Source of the DNA: Tubiluchus corallicola
Taxonomy: Eukaryota > Priapulida > Priapulimorpha > Priapulimorphida > Tubiluchidae
Reading direction: 5' to 3'
Length of the DNA: 64,000 nt
Assembly: GCA_030141605.1 (NCBI GenBank)
Contig: JAQGDQ010000083.1
Location: forward strand, 310,001-374,000
In this document: positions 1 through 12,970 of the stretch, in pieces
How positions within the stretch are numbered: the stretch's first letter is position 1
How the letters are laid out: each line of letters opens with the position of its first letter
Notes under the pieces: generated by a model
Seen by the model: only the letters and a program-made list of their open reading frames with translations
The model's database searches: none
What the model was told of the DNA's origin: nothing
Position numbers and translations under genes: made by a program

Positions 1-929
1 TATAAAAACGGCCTTAAAATGTCACAATTGCGATAACAACATGTAGTTTTTGTACAAATAATAAAAATTATCATAATACTCAACGATTTTGCATTATAGC
101 TTTATTAATAAAACTGAATTACAAAAATTACGCTATTGGGCATAATTTTTATTCATTTTTACAGTGTACTCCAATCTTAATGTCATTTTGCTCGCTTTAG
201 AATGTGCATAATTCAAAATCAATTTTATGCAAAAATAATAACAATACTATTAACAAGGATAACAACAACGGTATGCAAAAGATGCATTCTGTCTTAACAA
301 TAAACGACAAAACATCAACAACAAAGTGAACGTTGCTATAACAACATAACATTAATTTCATGCACAAAAATTCTTTTTATTTAAATTTTGAACTTACGCG
401 TAATTTAAATTGTATTAGGAATTATAAACTGAAATCATTATAATCAATAAGTTAACGATGCCCAAATTTTGGCACGAATATACAGATAATAATGTTGAGA
501 AAATCACTTGTTTTTAAAATCAGTTTGAGGAATAAAGTAATCGAAACAGAACCAGCTAATGAAGGAAAAAAACCAGATTATAGCTCTGTAGCTTTGGCCT
601 AAATCAACTACTAGCAACATAAATACTATCACTAAAACATACTGTAAATAAAGCTATAGAACTACACTAAAGCTTCTACTAGTAACTTTGGAAAAAATAT
701 ACTTTTGCCGGCAGTAGCAGGTCTAGTTGTTTTGGGCATAAGCAGCAAGAGTACCGAGCACCAAAGTCTTAAACGAAAGGCTAAGGAAGTTCTGCTCAGC
801 TACAAAACAAGTGTTTCCTTTTAAAAAAAATATTACCTCAAGTAATAAAACCTGATCGATGATGTTCAAAAAGGCAGAAATGAAATTATCAGTTTTCCGC
901 TGTTGCAATTCGGTTGCTGCTTTAGTCAA
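1..929. other. AT-rich DNA downstream of chitinase, no gene seen
   Basis: Very AT-rich sequence with no coding-like frame. The short frames present have no recognisable motif or splice context. It probably includes the 3' UTR of the chitinase gene at its right end. Confidence 0.6.
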
Positions 930-940
930 TTACATTTATT
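930..940 (-). terminator. Probable polyadenylation signal of the chitinase gene
   Basis: A minus-strand AATAAA (plus-strand tttatt) lies about 145 nt past the chitinase stop codon. No transcript evidence is available from sequence alone. Confidence 0.5.
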
Positions 941-1080
941 TCCAATGATCTAGGTAATAAAAAGATACTGCTAAGCATTACTAGGACACTATTCCTCCCA
1001 CTTTTGAAAAGGGATTAAACATGGTCACAGGTAAACAGCAAGGACTGGCACACAAAAACAAATTAGTCTACTGCTACATA

Positions 1081-4000
1081 TCACGACTCTTCTCCACATT
1101 TACATATTACGGATGTATCAACATTTTCCTTATCATCACACATGTATTTGAATGGATGAAAGACTGTTCCCTCCGGGCAGTTCATTGGAACACGCATTTC
1201 ATTGGGTGTGTTCTGCCACAGACATAGATAGTACTTGCGACAGTTTATTGGATTTGCCATTACCATGTGCGAATGTCCGGAGCAAGAGGGACCTGGTCCT
1301 TTCACCTCACATTGCGTACTTTCTGTAGCCATTCCCACAGCGCCGTTTCTTCCAGAAGCAGATGAACCGGAATCCGAAAGTTTTGTTTCCTCCAATTCTG
1401 GATTATATGGCCTCTGCTCTTCCTGGGCAACTACTGGGCCAAGGCTTTCGCCCCCATGAGTATTACTGGGATATGTCTCGTGTCCAACAGTACCAGGTAA
1501 TTCATAATCGTTGTAAGTATTACGTGGATATTGTTCATAGGATTGATTTGTAGGATACCCTTCATAAGAATAAGCTGTATGGTGTGGAAATGGAATACCA
1601 ACTGTGGAAACATGTGATGGATACGTATCATAGTGGCCTGGATAGCTTTCATATGCATCGTGTCCATGTTCAGGGTATGTTTCATGAGGATGCACTTCAT
1701 AGTGTCCATGTTCAGGGTACGTTTCATGAGGATGCACTTCATAGTGTCCATGTTCAGGGTACGTTTCATGAGGATGCACTTCATAGTGTCCATGTTCAGG
1801 GTACGTTTCATGAGGATGCACTTCATAGTGTCCATGTTCAGGGTACGTTTCATGAGGATGCACTTCATAGTGTCCATATTCAGGGTACGTTTCATGAGGA
1901 TGCACTTCATAGTGTCCATATTCAGGATACGTTTCATGAGGATGCACTTCATAGTGTCCATGTTCAGGGTACGTTTCATGAGGATGCACTTCATAGTGTC
2001 CATGTTCAGGATACGTTTCATGAGGATGCACTTCATAGTGTCCATGTTCAGGATACTCTTCATGAGGATGCACTTCATAGTGTCCATGTTCAGGATACGT
2101 TTCATGAGGATGCACTTCATAGTGTCCATGTTCAGGATACTCTTCATGAGGATATAATTCATTAGGATGAACTTCATAGTGTCCATGTTCAGGGTACGTT
2201 TCATGAGGATGCACTTCATAGTGTCCATGTTCAGGGTATGTTTCATGAGGATGCACTTCATAGTGTCCATGTTCAGGGTATGTTTCATGAGGAAGCACTT
2301 CATAATGTCCATGTTCAGGGTATGTTTCATGAGGATGCACTTCATAGTGTCCATGTTCAGGGTATGTTTCATGAGGAAGCACTTCATAATGTCCATGTTC
2401 AGGGTATGTTTCATGAGGATGCACTTCATAATGTCCATGTTCAGGGTATGTTTCATGAGGATGCACTTCATAATGTCCATGTTCAGGGTATGTTTCACGA
2501 GGATGCACTTCATAATGTCCATGTTCAGGGTATGTTTCACGAGGATGCACTTCATAGTGTCCATGTTCAGGGTATGTTTCATGAGGATGCACTTCATAGT
2601 GTCCATGTTCAGGGTATGTTTCATGAGGAAGCACTTCATAGTGTCCATGTTCAGGGTACGCTTCATGAGGATGCACTTCATAGTGTCCATGTTCAGGGTA
2701 TGTTTCATGAGGAAGCACTTCATAATGTCCATGTTCAGGGTATGTTTCATGAGGATGCACTTCATAATGTCCATGTTCAGGGTATGTTTCATGAGGATGC
2801 ACTTCATAATGTCCATGTTCAGGGTATGTTTCACGAGGATGCACTTCATAATGTCCATGTTCAGGGTATGTTTCACGAGGATGCACTTCATAGTGTCCAT
2901 GTTCAGGGTATGTTTCATGAGGATGCACTTCATAGTGTCCATGTTCAGGGTATGTTTCATGAGGAAGCACTTCATAGTGTCCATGTTCAGGGTATGTTTC
3001 ATGAGGAAGCACTTCATAATGTCCATGTTCAGGGTATGTTTCACGAGGATGCACTTCATAATGTCCATGTTCAGGGTATGTTTCATGAGGATGCACTTCA
3101 TAGTGTCCATGTTCAGGGTATGTTTCACGAGGATGCACTTCATAATGTCCATGTTCAGGGTATGTTTCATGAGGATGCACTTCATAATGTCCATGTTCAG
3201 GGTATGTTTCACGAGGATGCACTTCATAATGTCCATGTTCAGGGTATGTTTCACGAGGATGCACTTCATAATGTCCATGTTCAGGGTATGTTTCACGAGG
3301 ATGCCCTTCATAATGTCCATGTTCAGGATATGTTTCACGAGGATGCCCTTCATAATGTCCATGTTCAGGGTATGTTTCACGAGGATGCCCTTCATAATGT
3401 CCATGTTCAGCATACAGTTCATCAGGGTGTGTTTCATAACCATAACTTTCATAAGGATGAACTTCATAGAGTTCAGACCCAGGGTAAGTATCGTAATAAT
3501 TGCTTTTTTCATAAGGGTACGCATGCGGCTCGTTTACTGGATATATTTCAGAACTTTCACGAGGATGTACTTCGAAATCATCATACTGTCCATGTGCTGA
3601 ATATGCACCGTAATTCTCATGTGTTTGATGAGGGTGCACGTCATACTGCTCCGGCAGATATATTACATAATTGTGAGCGTCATAAGGATAGCTGTTGCTA
3701 GGGTAGACTTCATATGCATCTCTGTGTGGATATGTTTCGTAATTGTACGTTTCGTGGGGAATCATTTCGTGTTCTTGATATGGTATGTAACTTCCTTGTG
3801 TTTGATGAGGATACGCATCGTGATAATTCCCGTGCCGTGAATATGATGACTCCACTCTGCGACTGCGACTGTGCCCATGGTAGGCATGGTGCTCATCATA
3901 TCCATGAACAGGGTGTTGTCCTTCTTGCTGATGGGATACATGTTGTACGTAGTGTCGCCGATGTTGCACAGTATGACGCCTGTACGTCTCACCGTGATGT

Positions 4001-7000
4001 GATGTTGCATAATGTGGTTCTACTGCACCCGTTTCATACTTGTGCGGCAACTGCTGTAAAACATTTGAAGATTTTGTGTGGATTACATAGGTCACCTGTG
4101 TCACTTCCAGCAATTCTGTTTTTATTGTGGTCAACAGAGGATTCCTTCCATGATTACAATGACCTTTAAAATCATCAAAACCTAATGCCCAGACCATAAC
4201 GCCTCCAAGGTGATTGTCGATCACATACTTGACCTACAAACAAAAACTAGTTAGACGAACCCTATTGTCAGTCAGGGAAAAATGAGGCCCGTTGATAACA
4301 TGCAAATGCGTTGCAAAAATTACAAAAGTTGGTGATCAGTAACCAGTTGAATGCTAACTGTGGTCAACAATACGTACAAAAAAATTAGTGAAAGTTTGGT
4401 GATGGAAGTTCTAGAACTTGTCCAAATATACTGCAAAGGATTGTTACCTTTTCACTAATACTCCTTGAATCCTCGTAGCCAATCCATTGGTCATTTTTGT
4501 AAGCAAATGGAACAAGCTGATCTTCAACCCAAAAGCTTTCATAGCTTGGCATCACTTCAGAACACACCTACAAAAGATTTAAGTAATGCAAGTCATTAAA
4601 ATTAATAGAAATAAACCACAATTTTTATTTATTTGCAAATGTGACAAATGCCGCACATTGGTACCATTAAAATGTTTGTGAATTTTCCGAAACAGATTTG
4701 CGAATCTTTATAATCTGCAAATTTTGTCGTAATTTATTCATTTATTATGAGTGAAGACGTAGATCTGTAAGTCATTCAAAAAATATTCGCAAGAAGCATT
4801 ATCAGTTGTTCAGTTGGCTAAATCTATCACTTAAGCAGTAATAAGATTGGTGTTTACCAATCCACAAGAAGCCGAAAATCTTAATAAGAATAAGCTCAAG
4901 CAAAGTTTTGTGGGCACAAACCTCGTAGTACGGCATCATTCCTTCCTGTTGATACATGTGTCCAGCCTTGCCACTTCCTACAATAGGTGCATTTAACATG
5001 TGGTCAGATGGGTCTTGGAGAGTGTAAGTCTGTCCAAAAAGAGGAATTCCCAGCAGCAATTTCTTTGGATCCGTTCCATGGTTTATCCAATATTGGACGA
5101 TGAATTCCTTAAAAAAAAGCAACGATAATAGGATTTAGGTTATCTAAGTACACTAAAAACTAAGGAACGCTATATGGCATGGAAGATTATTAAATTATCT
5201 AAGTACACTAAAAACTAAGGAACGCTATATGGCATGGAAGATTATTAGATTGTCTAAGTACACTAAAAACTAAGGAACGTTATATGGCATGGAAGATTAT
5301 TAGATTATCTAAATACACTAAAAACTAAGGAACACTACATGGCATGGAAGATTATTAGATTATCTAAGTACACTAAAAACTAAGCAACACTACATGGCAT
5401 GGAAGATTAATAGATTATCTAAGTACACTAAAAACTAAGGAACACTACATGGCATGGAAGATTATTAGATTATCTAAGTACACTAAAAACTAAAGAACAT
5501 TATATGGCATGGAAGATTATTAGATTATCTAAGTACGCTAAAAACTAAGGAACATTACATGGCATGGAAGATTATTAGATTATCTAAGTACACTAAAAAC
5601 TAAGGAACATTACATGGCATGGAAGATTATTAGATTATCTAAGTACACTAAAAACTAAGGAACGCTATATGACATGAAAGATTACTAGGTTATTTAAGTA
5701 CCCTAAAAACTAAGGAACACTACATGGCATGGAAGATTATTAGGTTATCTAAGTACACTAAAAACTAAGGAACATTATATGGCATGGAAGATTATTAGAT
5801 TATCTAAGTACACTAAAAACTAAGGAACACTACATGGCATGGAAGATTATTAGGTTATCCAAGTACACTAAAAACTAAGGAACACTACATGGCATGGAAG
5901 ATTATTAGGTTATCCAAGTACCCTAAAAACCAAGGAACACTATATGGCATGGAAGATTACTAGGTTATCTAAGGAAAACGATCATACCGCATCTTCATAG
6001 CTATTAGTCTCAAAAGTGCTTCCGTGATTTTCCAATAATTTATCCCTTTCACACACATGACACAAAAATGCTGCCCTTGCTTGTGTGTGATTTTCCAAGT
6101 TGTCTTACACTTAACTGAAATTACTAAAAACAAAGATATTTCAAAGGCGACCTCTTCACTTACAATATTCGCAGTTTTGTCCACATCGTAGGAGTGAGGA
6201 TGCAAAGGACTTCCATGACCAGCGTGTTTGTTCCATATTCCATTAAGGTGATAAGTCATCATTGGTAAATAATCACTAAACCTGCATTTAGAAATCAAGA
6301 ATATTATGAGAAGCTTTTTCTCTTTGAGCACAAATAACCAGAGATGTTTTTTACACAAGGCGCTTTGCAAGGATTAATGGTAGTAGATGATAGATTTCAA
6401 GGACAATTTTGAGGTTAGTCACTTGACCTGCAGGGCGGTTATCTTCTACATAATAATTTATCATTCACTGATAATTCAACTTTTAAATAGCGTTATTAGT
6501 ACCAATTATTTTCATCAAAAATAAGAAACGTATTTATAAACGCACGAAGAGATTTTCGGGATGTCGTAACCCAAATCTATCCAGTATTTAGCGCCCGGTA
6601 TCGTGGTGGCCAAGATTAGTTGATTGTTGCCGGAAAACTTGGCTTCCATCGTAAAGATCTTGTGAAGCTCCTAAAAATTAAACACACAATTGTACATAAA
6701 TTTAAAATTGACACAGAGATATTGGGTAAGAAGAGTCCTCACTTTGCATTAATTTGTTCAAGCCAAAACTACACCATATAGACACGAAGAACCGACGGTC
6801 AACTAGCAGAACTAACAACCTGCTTTAAAATGCTTGAAAAGATGAATTTCAAGAGCAAAGCAGTTAGAGTGTTATAGCCTGTCAAATACTACTAATATTT
6901 TTATATCAATACCTCTAAGAGCAGTGGTAAATTGTCTCTATCTGAAGGATGTCCACCTCTTCGTTCGTAGCCCGGAAACTCCCAGTCGACATTTAGTCCA

Positions 7001-9483
7001 TCGAAACCATATTGTCTCAGGAAATGAAGTACAGAATTAACAAAGGTAAGACGTGAGTTGAGAGACCACGCCATATTGCTGAAACGCTGTGAACCTTCTG
7101 CCCAACCGCCTACTGCTAGCAGTACCTTCAGATCTGGATTTTGGTTTTTTAGGGCCAGGATTCTCTGAAACAATTCTAAAAAAGAATTTTATTAAATGCT
7201 TCGACAGAAACAGTTAGTGCAAACGGATTTTTTAGTTAGGTATTACTGCAAATAGCAATTTAAAGCCCAACCAGCGTCTTAAACAATGCAATAACGATGT
7301 TTTAAAAAACGTTTAGCTCAAAATTTGGTTTAACAATGAATGCGACACATCATTTTTGTGACATGGGTTAAAGTGCATAAATGGCCTCTTGAAATTCTGA
7401 CAAAATATAAAATTTGTGGAAAGTTACTTCAATACTCATTGCTTCATTAGGTTTTTTCCTTGTACCACAGCTTTGAATGCACTTTTACTTGATCAGGTCT
7501 TTGTTCAGTTTGTTGCTTTCTTGCACCGTGTACCTTGGTTATTGTTAAGTAGGTCTTTACCAGGGATTTTTCAATGTGTTTTATATCGTCAATTTTTATG
7601 TGCTTTATCATTTAACAAAAAAGTTGGAAAAACGCAACAAAATTAAAGCAAAATTAAATCAATTTTTTTTATTTGCCATTGAAATAACTAAAACTGAACC
7701 TCATTTGGGTTTGTTAAGCTAAGAAGTGAGGAGAAGAGCATGTCAGAATGATTGATTTATGATTGATCCATTCATTGTACTATTTATTTCAGCATAAAAG
7801 CCACAAAAACATACAATTAAAATTTACCTAGACTAAAACTAGAAGTGCTAAAAAATACTATATGCAGAAAGTGAGTAAAAGCATTTAAAATTAGAGCTAC
7901 GAGCTTCAAAGTTACGAAATTACGCGAGTTACCATTTCAGGAACAGAAGACATGTCTCGGGGTGAGTCTGGAAAGTTCACGATCCTACTCTGTAGAATTT
8001 TCAAACCATACCTGTTTTTGTTATCGCATTGTTGCTATCATTACGTATATAGTTTAATGTTTTGTGTTGCAAATCAGCCAAATAAAAAATTATTGAATTG
8101 AATTGAATTGTGTCCAATGTGATAATTAGCCAGAAAAGAAAGTCATCAATGATACCACAGGCTGGGGAGTTAAGCACAGGGTGCGCTGCGTTCGTGTGCT
8201 AGGCGTAAAATATGAGTGGTGCATTCGGGGCTACGATAAGCTGAAACCATTTAACAAGCAGAGCCATCAAGATGTTGCAGACCTCATTTTATTTCTTCCC
8301 TTTGGCTGTAGATTAAATTAGTTACTAGATCTATATCTAAATGCGATTAAGTGTGAAGTCGAGATTTCGTACCGCTTCTCTAAGAAAAGAACCAAAAAAC
8401 CATGATTTTTATCATATTGTCAATTTAGTAGGTTTGTGAACAGATTGTAAAACTAGTAAAATGATTATACTTATTTACTTCTATTTATAAACCTTTTTTC
8501 GTGAATGAATATTCGACTGGTGATCTTCAAGTAATTTTAACACTTTGCGTGCAATCTGAAAAGTATTTCGGGAGTGTATAAAATAGACCTGACGTTTTTT
8601 GGTATTTCTACCCACAGTACCTGTTTAAACTCAAAACCCACTACCCAGTGTCCACGACTTCAGTCCCTAAACCTCGATACCTTTTTACCTCAGCTTGCAA
8701 TCTCAATAGCCAGAACGACAATGTTGTGTATTCGTTTAATAGTCACGTCGTACTGTCTCTCTTCAAACACTTAGGCAAATACAGTGGCTGCGTAGCCTGA
8801 TAGGTAAAACGTCCGAGCTCCGTACAGGAGGTTGCGTGTTCGATACGAAAGACAGTCATATAAAAAAATTAAAAAATGCTACGTGTAGTTGCCCTGTGTG
8901 ACTAATCTCTGTTATGTAGTTGTAATTCGTAATTTATCGTGGGCAATAAAAAATCTCATTGCAGCTTTGTTTGTCTGTTCTACTTAAAGCTGAATCATCA
9001 TCGTTGTCGTCGTCGCCATAATCATCATCATCATCGCAATGAGCACAGAAATTTCTTTGGATGGTAAACAATAACACCATATTGGCAAAAGCACTTTGCA
9101 ACAAGCAACTTACCTAAATCTGACTCTGACTTGGCCGTCAGCTCATTATCCAATATTGTGGCGTATCCAAACACGATGTGCGTGCAAGTTGAGGGGTCGA
9201 TGTCTTCTGGTAAGAACGTGGCTGGCGCGGGACGTCGAGCTGCCTCCCCCGGGTAAAAGCAGAACCGCACGTAGGAATCGTAGTCATGAAGATGACTTGG
9301 AACTTCTGGAAAGTAATTAAATAAAATAATTAGCTAATTAGTTATAAGTTTAAATTCGAGATTATCAGTTATTGGTAAAGTGAACACAATATATTTGAAC
9401 CAGAAACCTTTGGAATTCAAACCAATGACTAGACAACACAGACACGTGTGAACGCGGGCGTTCTTAATTCAATCCCATGAGTA

Positions 9484-9529
<46 letters not shown>

Positions 9530-10708
9530 TTTATTAGTTTATCACCATTTTTAAAATAGCAAAATACATAACTAACAGATTTATAAATCTATACAACATA
9601 CAATAATACAACATTACAAAGTGCAAAAGTAATTATTGATTAGTGGTGAAAGGGTGGCGAAAGAACTATAAGTCATCGAGGTCAGCCACCCTCTCAGAAT
9701 TGTTACTAATATAATTAATTAGTTAATGCGCATGTATCAGATAATAAAAAATTATCAGATTTTGCATTTAAGACGAATGAAAATTGAACGTTATACGAAT
9801 GTGTTAGTTTATAATAAAATAATGTTCAATAATGGGAAAGAAGAGACACACGTGCCTATCTTTTAATAATAATTTAACCTTTACGTATTTAAAATTAATA
9901 TTATGAGGACCTAGAGTCAAAGGAAGAAAAAAAATTAATTTTCCGCTTGAAGCTAGCAAAAGTGGATAAACATGTATGTTTAGTTATGAAAAAAAAGAGT
10001 TGAAAGAAAAGTATCTTAAAATTCTTTAGGATTAGCGTTCATTATTGCATAATATTAGGTCACCAACCAAGGGAACTGTTAGTTTACTTACACTTAACTG
10101 TTTACTGTAATTACTAATTACCTAACCATAATATGGTGTTTTGGATAATTAGTCTTTGATTGTAGTGTGAAAACAAAGAATTTAACAAACGATTGCGGTT
10201 TATGCTCACCAACAGATAGCTGTTAATCGTAGATGGAAGGAATCGCAATGGATTGTTAAATTCTGATTAACACATTTAAAACATAGTAACATCGCTAATT
10301 TGGCTACTAAACAATGGTGTTTCATTAACGGCACAGGCACGGAAACAAAGGTTCATATCAATAACATTTGATTTACTTTTATCAAAATCCCACACAAACC
10401 GTAAATGAAAAAAAGAATTTGCCAAAAATTGCGCCAGCGTTAATTAAGATTCTCCAGACATTTGCTGTCAAAATTTCATGTTGAAAAAAACCAATCAAAC
10501 AATCAGTGAAACAACTGCTGAACTTATAGAGATACAGATATGTTCATTTTCTTAATGTCTTACACCTAATAATGGCGAAATAATTTAACTAACCGACGTC
10601 AAACTGTATTTAAAATGTGAAACCAAATTAATACTTACCTGGCTGAGTTTCAGTAGATGATAGTCCTGCCAGTAATACCAATACCAGGCAAACACCTATC
10701 CCCTGCAT
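1081..10708 (-). CDS. Secreted GH18 chitinase with His/Tyr-rich repeat region and CBM14 domain, 8 coding exons, complete
   Basis: Coding exons read on the minus strand: 10708-10639, 9305-9114, 7175-6913, 6670-6546, 6281-6164, 5107-4922, 4567-4448, 4233-1081. All have AG/GT borders, and the 4227 nt total keeps one frame (1408 aa). Residues 1-19 are a signal peptide (MQGIGVCLVLVLLAGLSS). Residues ~35-390 form a GH18 barrel: RFCFYPG start, LLAVGGW (~106-112), the catalytic stretch FDGLNVDWEFPG (D146, N149, D151, E153), PMMTYHLNG, LLGIPLFGQTY, and the closing MVWALGFDDF. The acid Glu is present; the second Asp of DxxDxDxE is Asn. Residues ~395-1220 are rich in His, Tyr and Glu; residues ~1335-1405 are a cysteine-patterned CBM14 (peritrophin-A) domain. 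The family hydrolyses beta-1,4 chitin outside the cell. An acceptor lies just before the ATG, so a 5' UTR intron is likely. The length is about three times that of ordinary acidic chitinases because of the last exon. Confidence 0.93.
1655..3420 (-). repeat. 42-bp coding minisatellite (14-aa repeat) inside chitinase last exon
   Basis: About 42 tandem copies of a 42-bp unit encode HPHETYPEHGHYEV with few variants: HPRE, LPHE, EGHP, EEYPEHG, EYGHY. The unit length is a multiple of three, so several other frames also stay open across it; those are not genes. The variants recur in blocks of eight units (about 336 bp), seen in the spacing of the LPHE-encoding 'gaagcac' copies near 2291, 2628 and 2963, and again 2375 and 2711. 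The peptide carries four His, two Tyr and three Glu per 14 residues, which would suit metal binding or tyrosine cross-linking in a chitin matrix; that role is inferred. Confidence 0.95.
5139..5972. repeat. 55-bp intronic minisatellite, about 15 copies
   Basis: A 55-bp unit containing 'aagtacactaaaaactaagg' and 'ggcatggaagattatta' repeats from 5141 with regular 55-nt spacing (5141, 5196 and onward), with point differences between copies. It fills the intron between chitinase exons 5107-4922 and 6281-6164, starting a few tens of bases beyond the acceptor at 5108-5109. Confidence 0.95.
8000..8112 (+). mobile_element. Probable LINE 3' tail
   Basis: The stretch ends 'aataaaaaattattgaattgaattgaattg': a polyadenylation-like hexamer followed by a short pentamer array, the usual 3' finish of jockey/CR1-type LINEs. 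No reverse-transcriptase frame remains next to it, so the call rests on the tail alone. Confidence 0.4.
8784..8957 (+). mobile_element. tRNA-derived SINE
   Basis: The head looks like a tRNA: box A-like 'tggctgcgtagcctgata' about 45 nt ahead of a box B-like 'gtgttcgatacg'. An unrelated body follows, ending near 'gggcaataaaaaatc'. The order and spacing fit an RNA polymerase III promoter of a SINE rather than a working tRNA, because no cloverleaf closes. Confidence 0.6.
9306..10638. other. Chitinase intron 1, with an interspersed repeat
   Basis: A 1.3-kb intron separating the signal-peptide exon from the start of the GH18 domain. It contains the AAGC microsatellite and repeat at 9480-9705. The remainder is AT-rich with no coding frame. 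Confidence 0.6.
9480..9705 (-). mobile_element. Interspersed repeat with AAGC/AAGT microsatellite end; second copy at 57203-57385
   Basis: Read on the minus strand the segment ends in AATAAAC followed by a CTTG/CTTA array, like a LINE 3' end. The same body recurs at 57203-57385: both have 'ttatcacc' next to the array and, about 130 nt on, 'ggtgaaagggtggcgaa' followed by a 'cagccaccc' or 'caaccaccc' motif. Two related copies in one orientation point to a retroelement family whose coding part is absent here. Confidence 0.6.
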
Positions 10709-10840
10709 ACTGCAAAAATAATCGAGTATTTTCATGATCGTTAGTTATCAATCATTAGTAGAAAAAAATTGTAATGCAAGCAAAAATTATTCTATATAAT
10801 TCCGTGTTATAAATTAAAGTAAAATATATAAAGTATAATA

Positions 10841-11080
10841 TAAAGTAAAAACCGGACCCAATCTTAAACTGTAGGTCAAAACAATCTACTCGTTAAAATA
10901 TTGAAAGGAAACATACTATATAAAGTAAAACCGGACCCAATCTTAAACTGTAGGTCAAAACAATCTACTCTTTAAAATATTGAAAGGAAACATACTATAT
11001 AAAGTAAAACCGGACCCAATCTTAAACTGTAGGTCAAAACAATCTACTCTTTAAAATATTAAAAGGACACATACTATTTT
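10841..11080. repeat. 79-80-bp tandem repeat, three copies; a diverged fourth at 11924-12020
   Basis: Each unit contains 'aaagtaaaaccggacccaat', then 'cttaaactgtaggtcaaaac' and 'gaaaggaaacatact'. Starts are at 10841, 10921 and 11000. The copy at 11924 shares the same downstream sequence 'tttcaaaaatgacttac' as the end of the array, so the duplication included flanking DNA and a possible minus-strand splice donor (gtaagtca). Confidence 0.85.
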
Positions 11081-12970
11081 TTTTCAAAAATGACTTACAT
11101 GAAAGAATGCTTAGCGCAATTTATCCCAAAATAGTTTAGCAAGCACAAAAGAATGGGACACACTCCAACAACAAGAGTAAAATTCACAGTTTAGTGGGAA
11201 AATAATCTGAGAATTAGTGCACTTGTATTGCTGATGATTTTACTCGTCGTTTGTAAAACTTCGAAACTTAAAATTTCGATGTTTAAGTTGGCGAAATAGC
11301 GTTTAGGAAATAAACCGGTAATACATTGTAGTTATAGTTCTGTCGGAATAGGCACGTAACTCGTATACACAGATTTATTTTTGTGGGAAAACCAAATTAA
11401 AACGTAAAAATGTTTTTCTTGCTAAGCATTTTACAATCACTGCACAGTCCCGAAAAGAAAATGAAAATGAGACTTCGGGTCTAGGCAGAAAAACGTCACA
11501 AACAGTGAAAATATAACCACCCTTTTTCATATCCCATAAAAACCCTTCTCCGTTTCTAGGAAAAAACTATCCACAGACCAAGATGTTGGGTCAAATAAAT
11601 TTTTCCGACAAAATTAAAACAATGACAGAACATGAATGATGGAACAAAGATACAGTAAATTAAATTTTGATACTAAAGCCCAGAGACAGGAAATTTGAAA
11701 ATAGATGGGATACAGCCTGGATTTTGTCTCCCTATTTCCCTATTTCCAATGATTAAAGCAGCCCAAAGTTCATTCTTTTTGTTTGGTAAACTAATTTCAG
11801 CATTTCCACTGTTAGACCTCTTACACTGGAGTGAATCTAACAATTAACATCAATTTTGATCCTGAAATTTCTGTGGAAAATTAATGACTTAATTGAGTAA
11901 CTAGAATCAAGATTATTATTATTAAAGTAAAACCAGGCCTAATCTTAAACTGTAGGTCAAAACAATCTACTCTTTAAAATATTGAAAGGAAACATACTCT
12001 TTTTTTCAAAAATGACTTACGTGAAATAATTAATACCCCAGAAATACAATTTCACGTTCGCGCCACTAGTTCTTCGCTGTTACATGCATTTCGCCATTCG
12101 TTAGCTAGACGGGCACTAGCGCCTGCATTTCAGAAACGCAATGCACAAAAAACAGGTGCTGTGCCTCTCTGTTCAGATGCGTTAGTTTGCGACGAACTAC
12201 AAACATTCGACAGCTCATGCGTGAGCACAGCACTTATTCTGAAATTTGAATTTTTATATTAAAACTTGCCTTGCTTTGATACAACACACTGAATACCACT
12301 GTACTTTTCAAACAGTTCAAACAAGCTAGTGGAGTATTTTTGCCTTTGAAAATTATGTTAATTGGTGATGTCATCAATAGGTGGGCTAGCCCGCCGTTAA
12401 TTAAATTTTTAATCTATTATTTAATTATGAGAACTACTTTTGCGGTATTAATTGTGTTAAAATGTATCCCTTTTATCGGACTTGAAATGGGCTGGTATAT
12501 AAAAAAATCACCCTGTCTTCCTTTAAGGATGGAAAAAACCAACAATTGATGAAATTTTGATGCCAAACATGAAAGACAGTTAGATAAACACGAGTATTTT
12601 AGCTAGCAGCAAAACTAGCAATGAACAGCAATCATCAAAATAGCAATAAAGGAAAACATAAGCGATGAACGGACTGTTTAGCATATATACTAAGTGCCTT
12701 TCTGGCTTTTTCCTTAGAGAAATTAAGTATAGCACCGTCTATCAATGATAACTCACTGTATCAAATCAAAGAACGAAAAATGCTTGAACTGGCAGTGTCT
12801 CTCTTCGGTAGGACATTTTTACATACAACGATATAATGCGCTAAGATACTTAATTTATAAGTTTTTGTAGTTACATTACACTACAGACGCGAACAGCTAG
12901 TAGTTTCACAAGTGTGAATCTTTTCAATGGCTTCTATAATTTAACGAGCAGGGTGGGCTCTAGGTAGTCT
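11081..12970. other. DNA upstream of the chitinase gene, no gene seen
   Basis: No supportable coding region. Minus-strand GTAAGT donors at about 11093-11098 and 12016-12021 could end 5' UTR exons of the chitinase transcript, whose coding exon begins right after an acceptor at 10710-10711. The region 12050-12210 is less AT-rich than its surroundings. A promoter cannot be fixed from sequence. Confidence 0.4.

Larger units (their letters stand above)
7176..9113. other. Chitinase intron 2, contains LINE tail and SINE
   Basis: A 1.9-kb intron without coding sequence. It holds a probable LINE 3' tail ending near 8112 and a tRNA-derived SINE at about 8784-8957. A short CATCATCAT/CGTCGT run occurs at 8996-9035. 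Confidence 0.6.

Noticed and set aside
1655-3420. CRISPR array from regular repeats
   Set aside because: Units are directly tandem with no spacers, coding, and in an intron-bearing animal gene.
1431-3701. Long ORFs on both strands over the 42-bp repeat (up to 697 codons)
   Set aside because: Shadow frames of a repeat whose unit is a multiple of three; only the frame with GH18 upstream and CBM14 downstream fits.
8784-8860. Functional tRNA gene
   Set aside because: Box A and B are present but no closed cloverleaf or acceptor stem; better explained as a SINE head.
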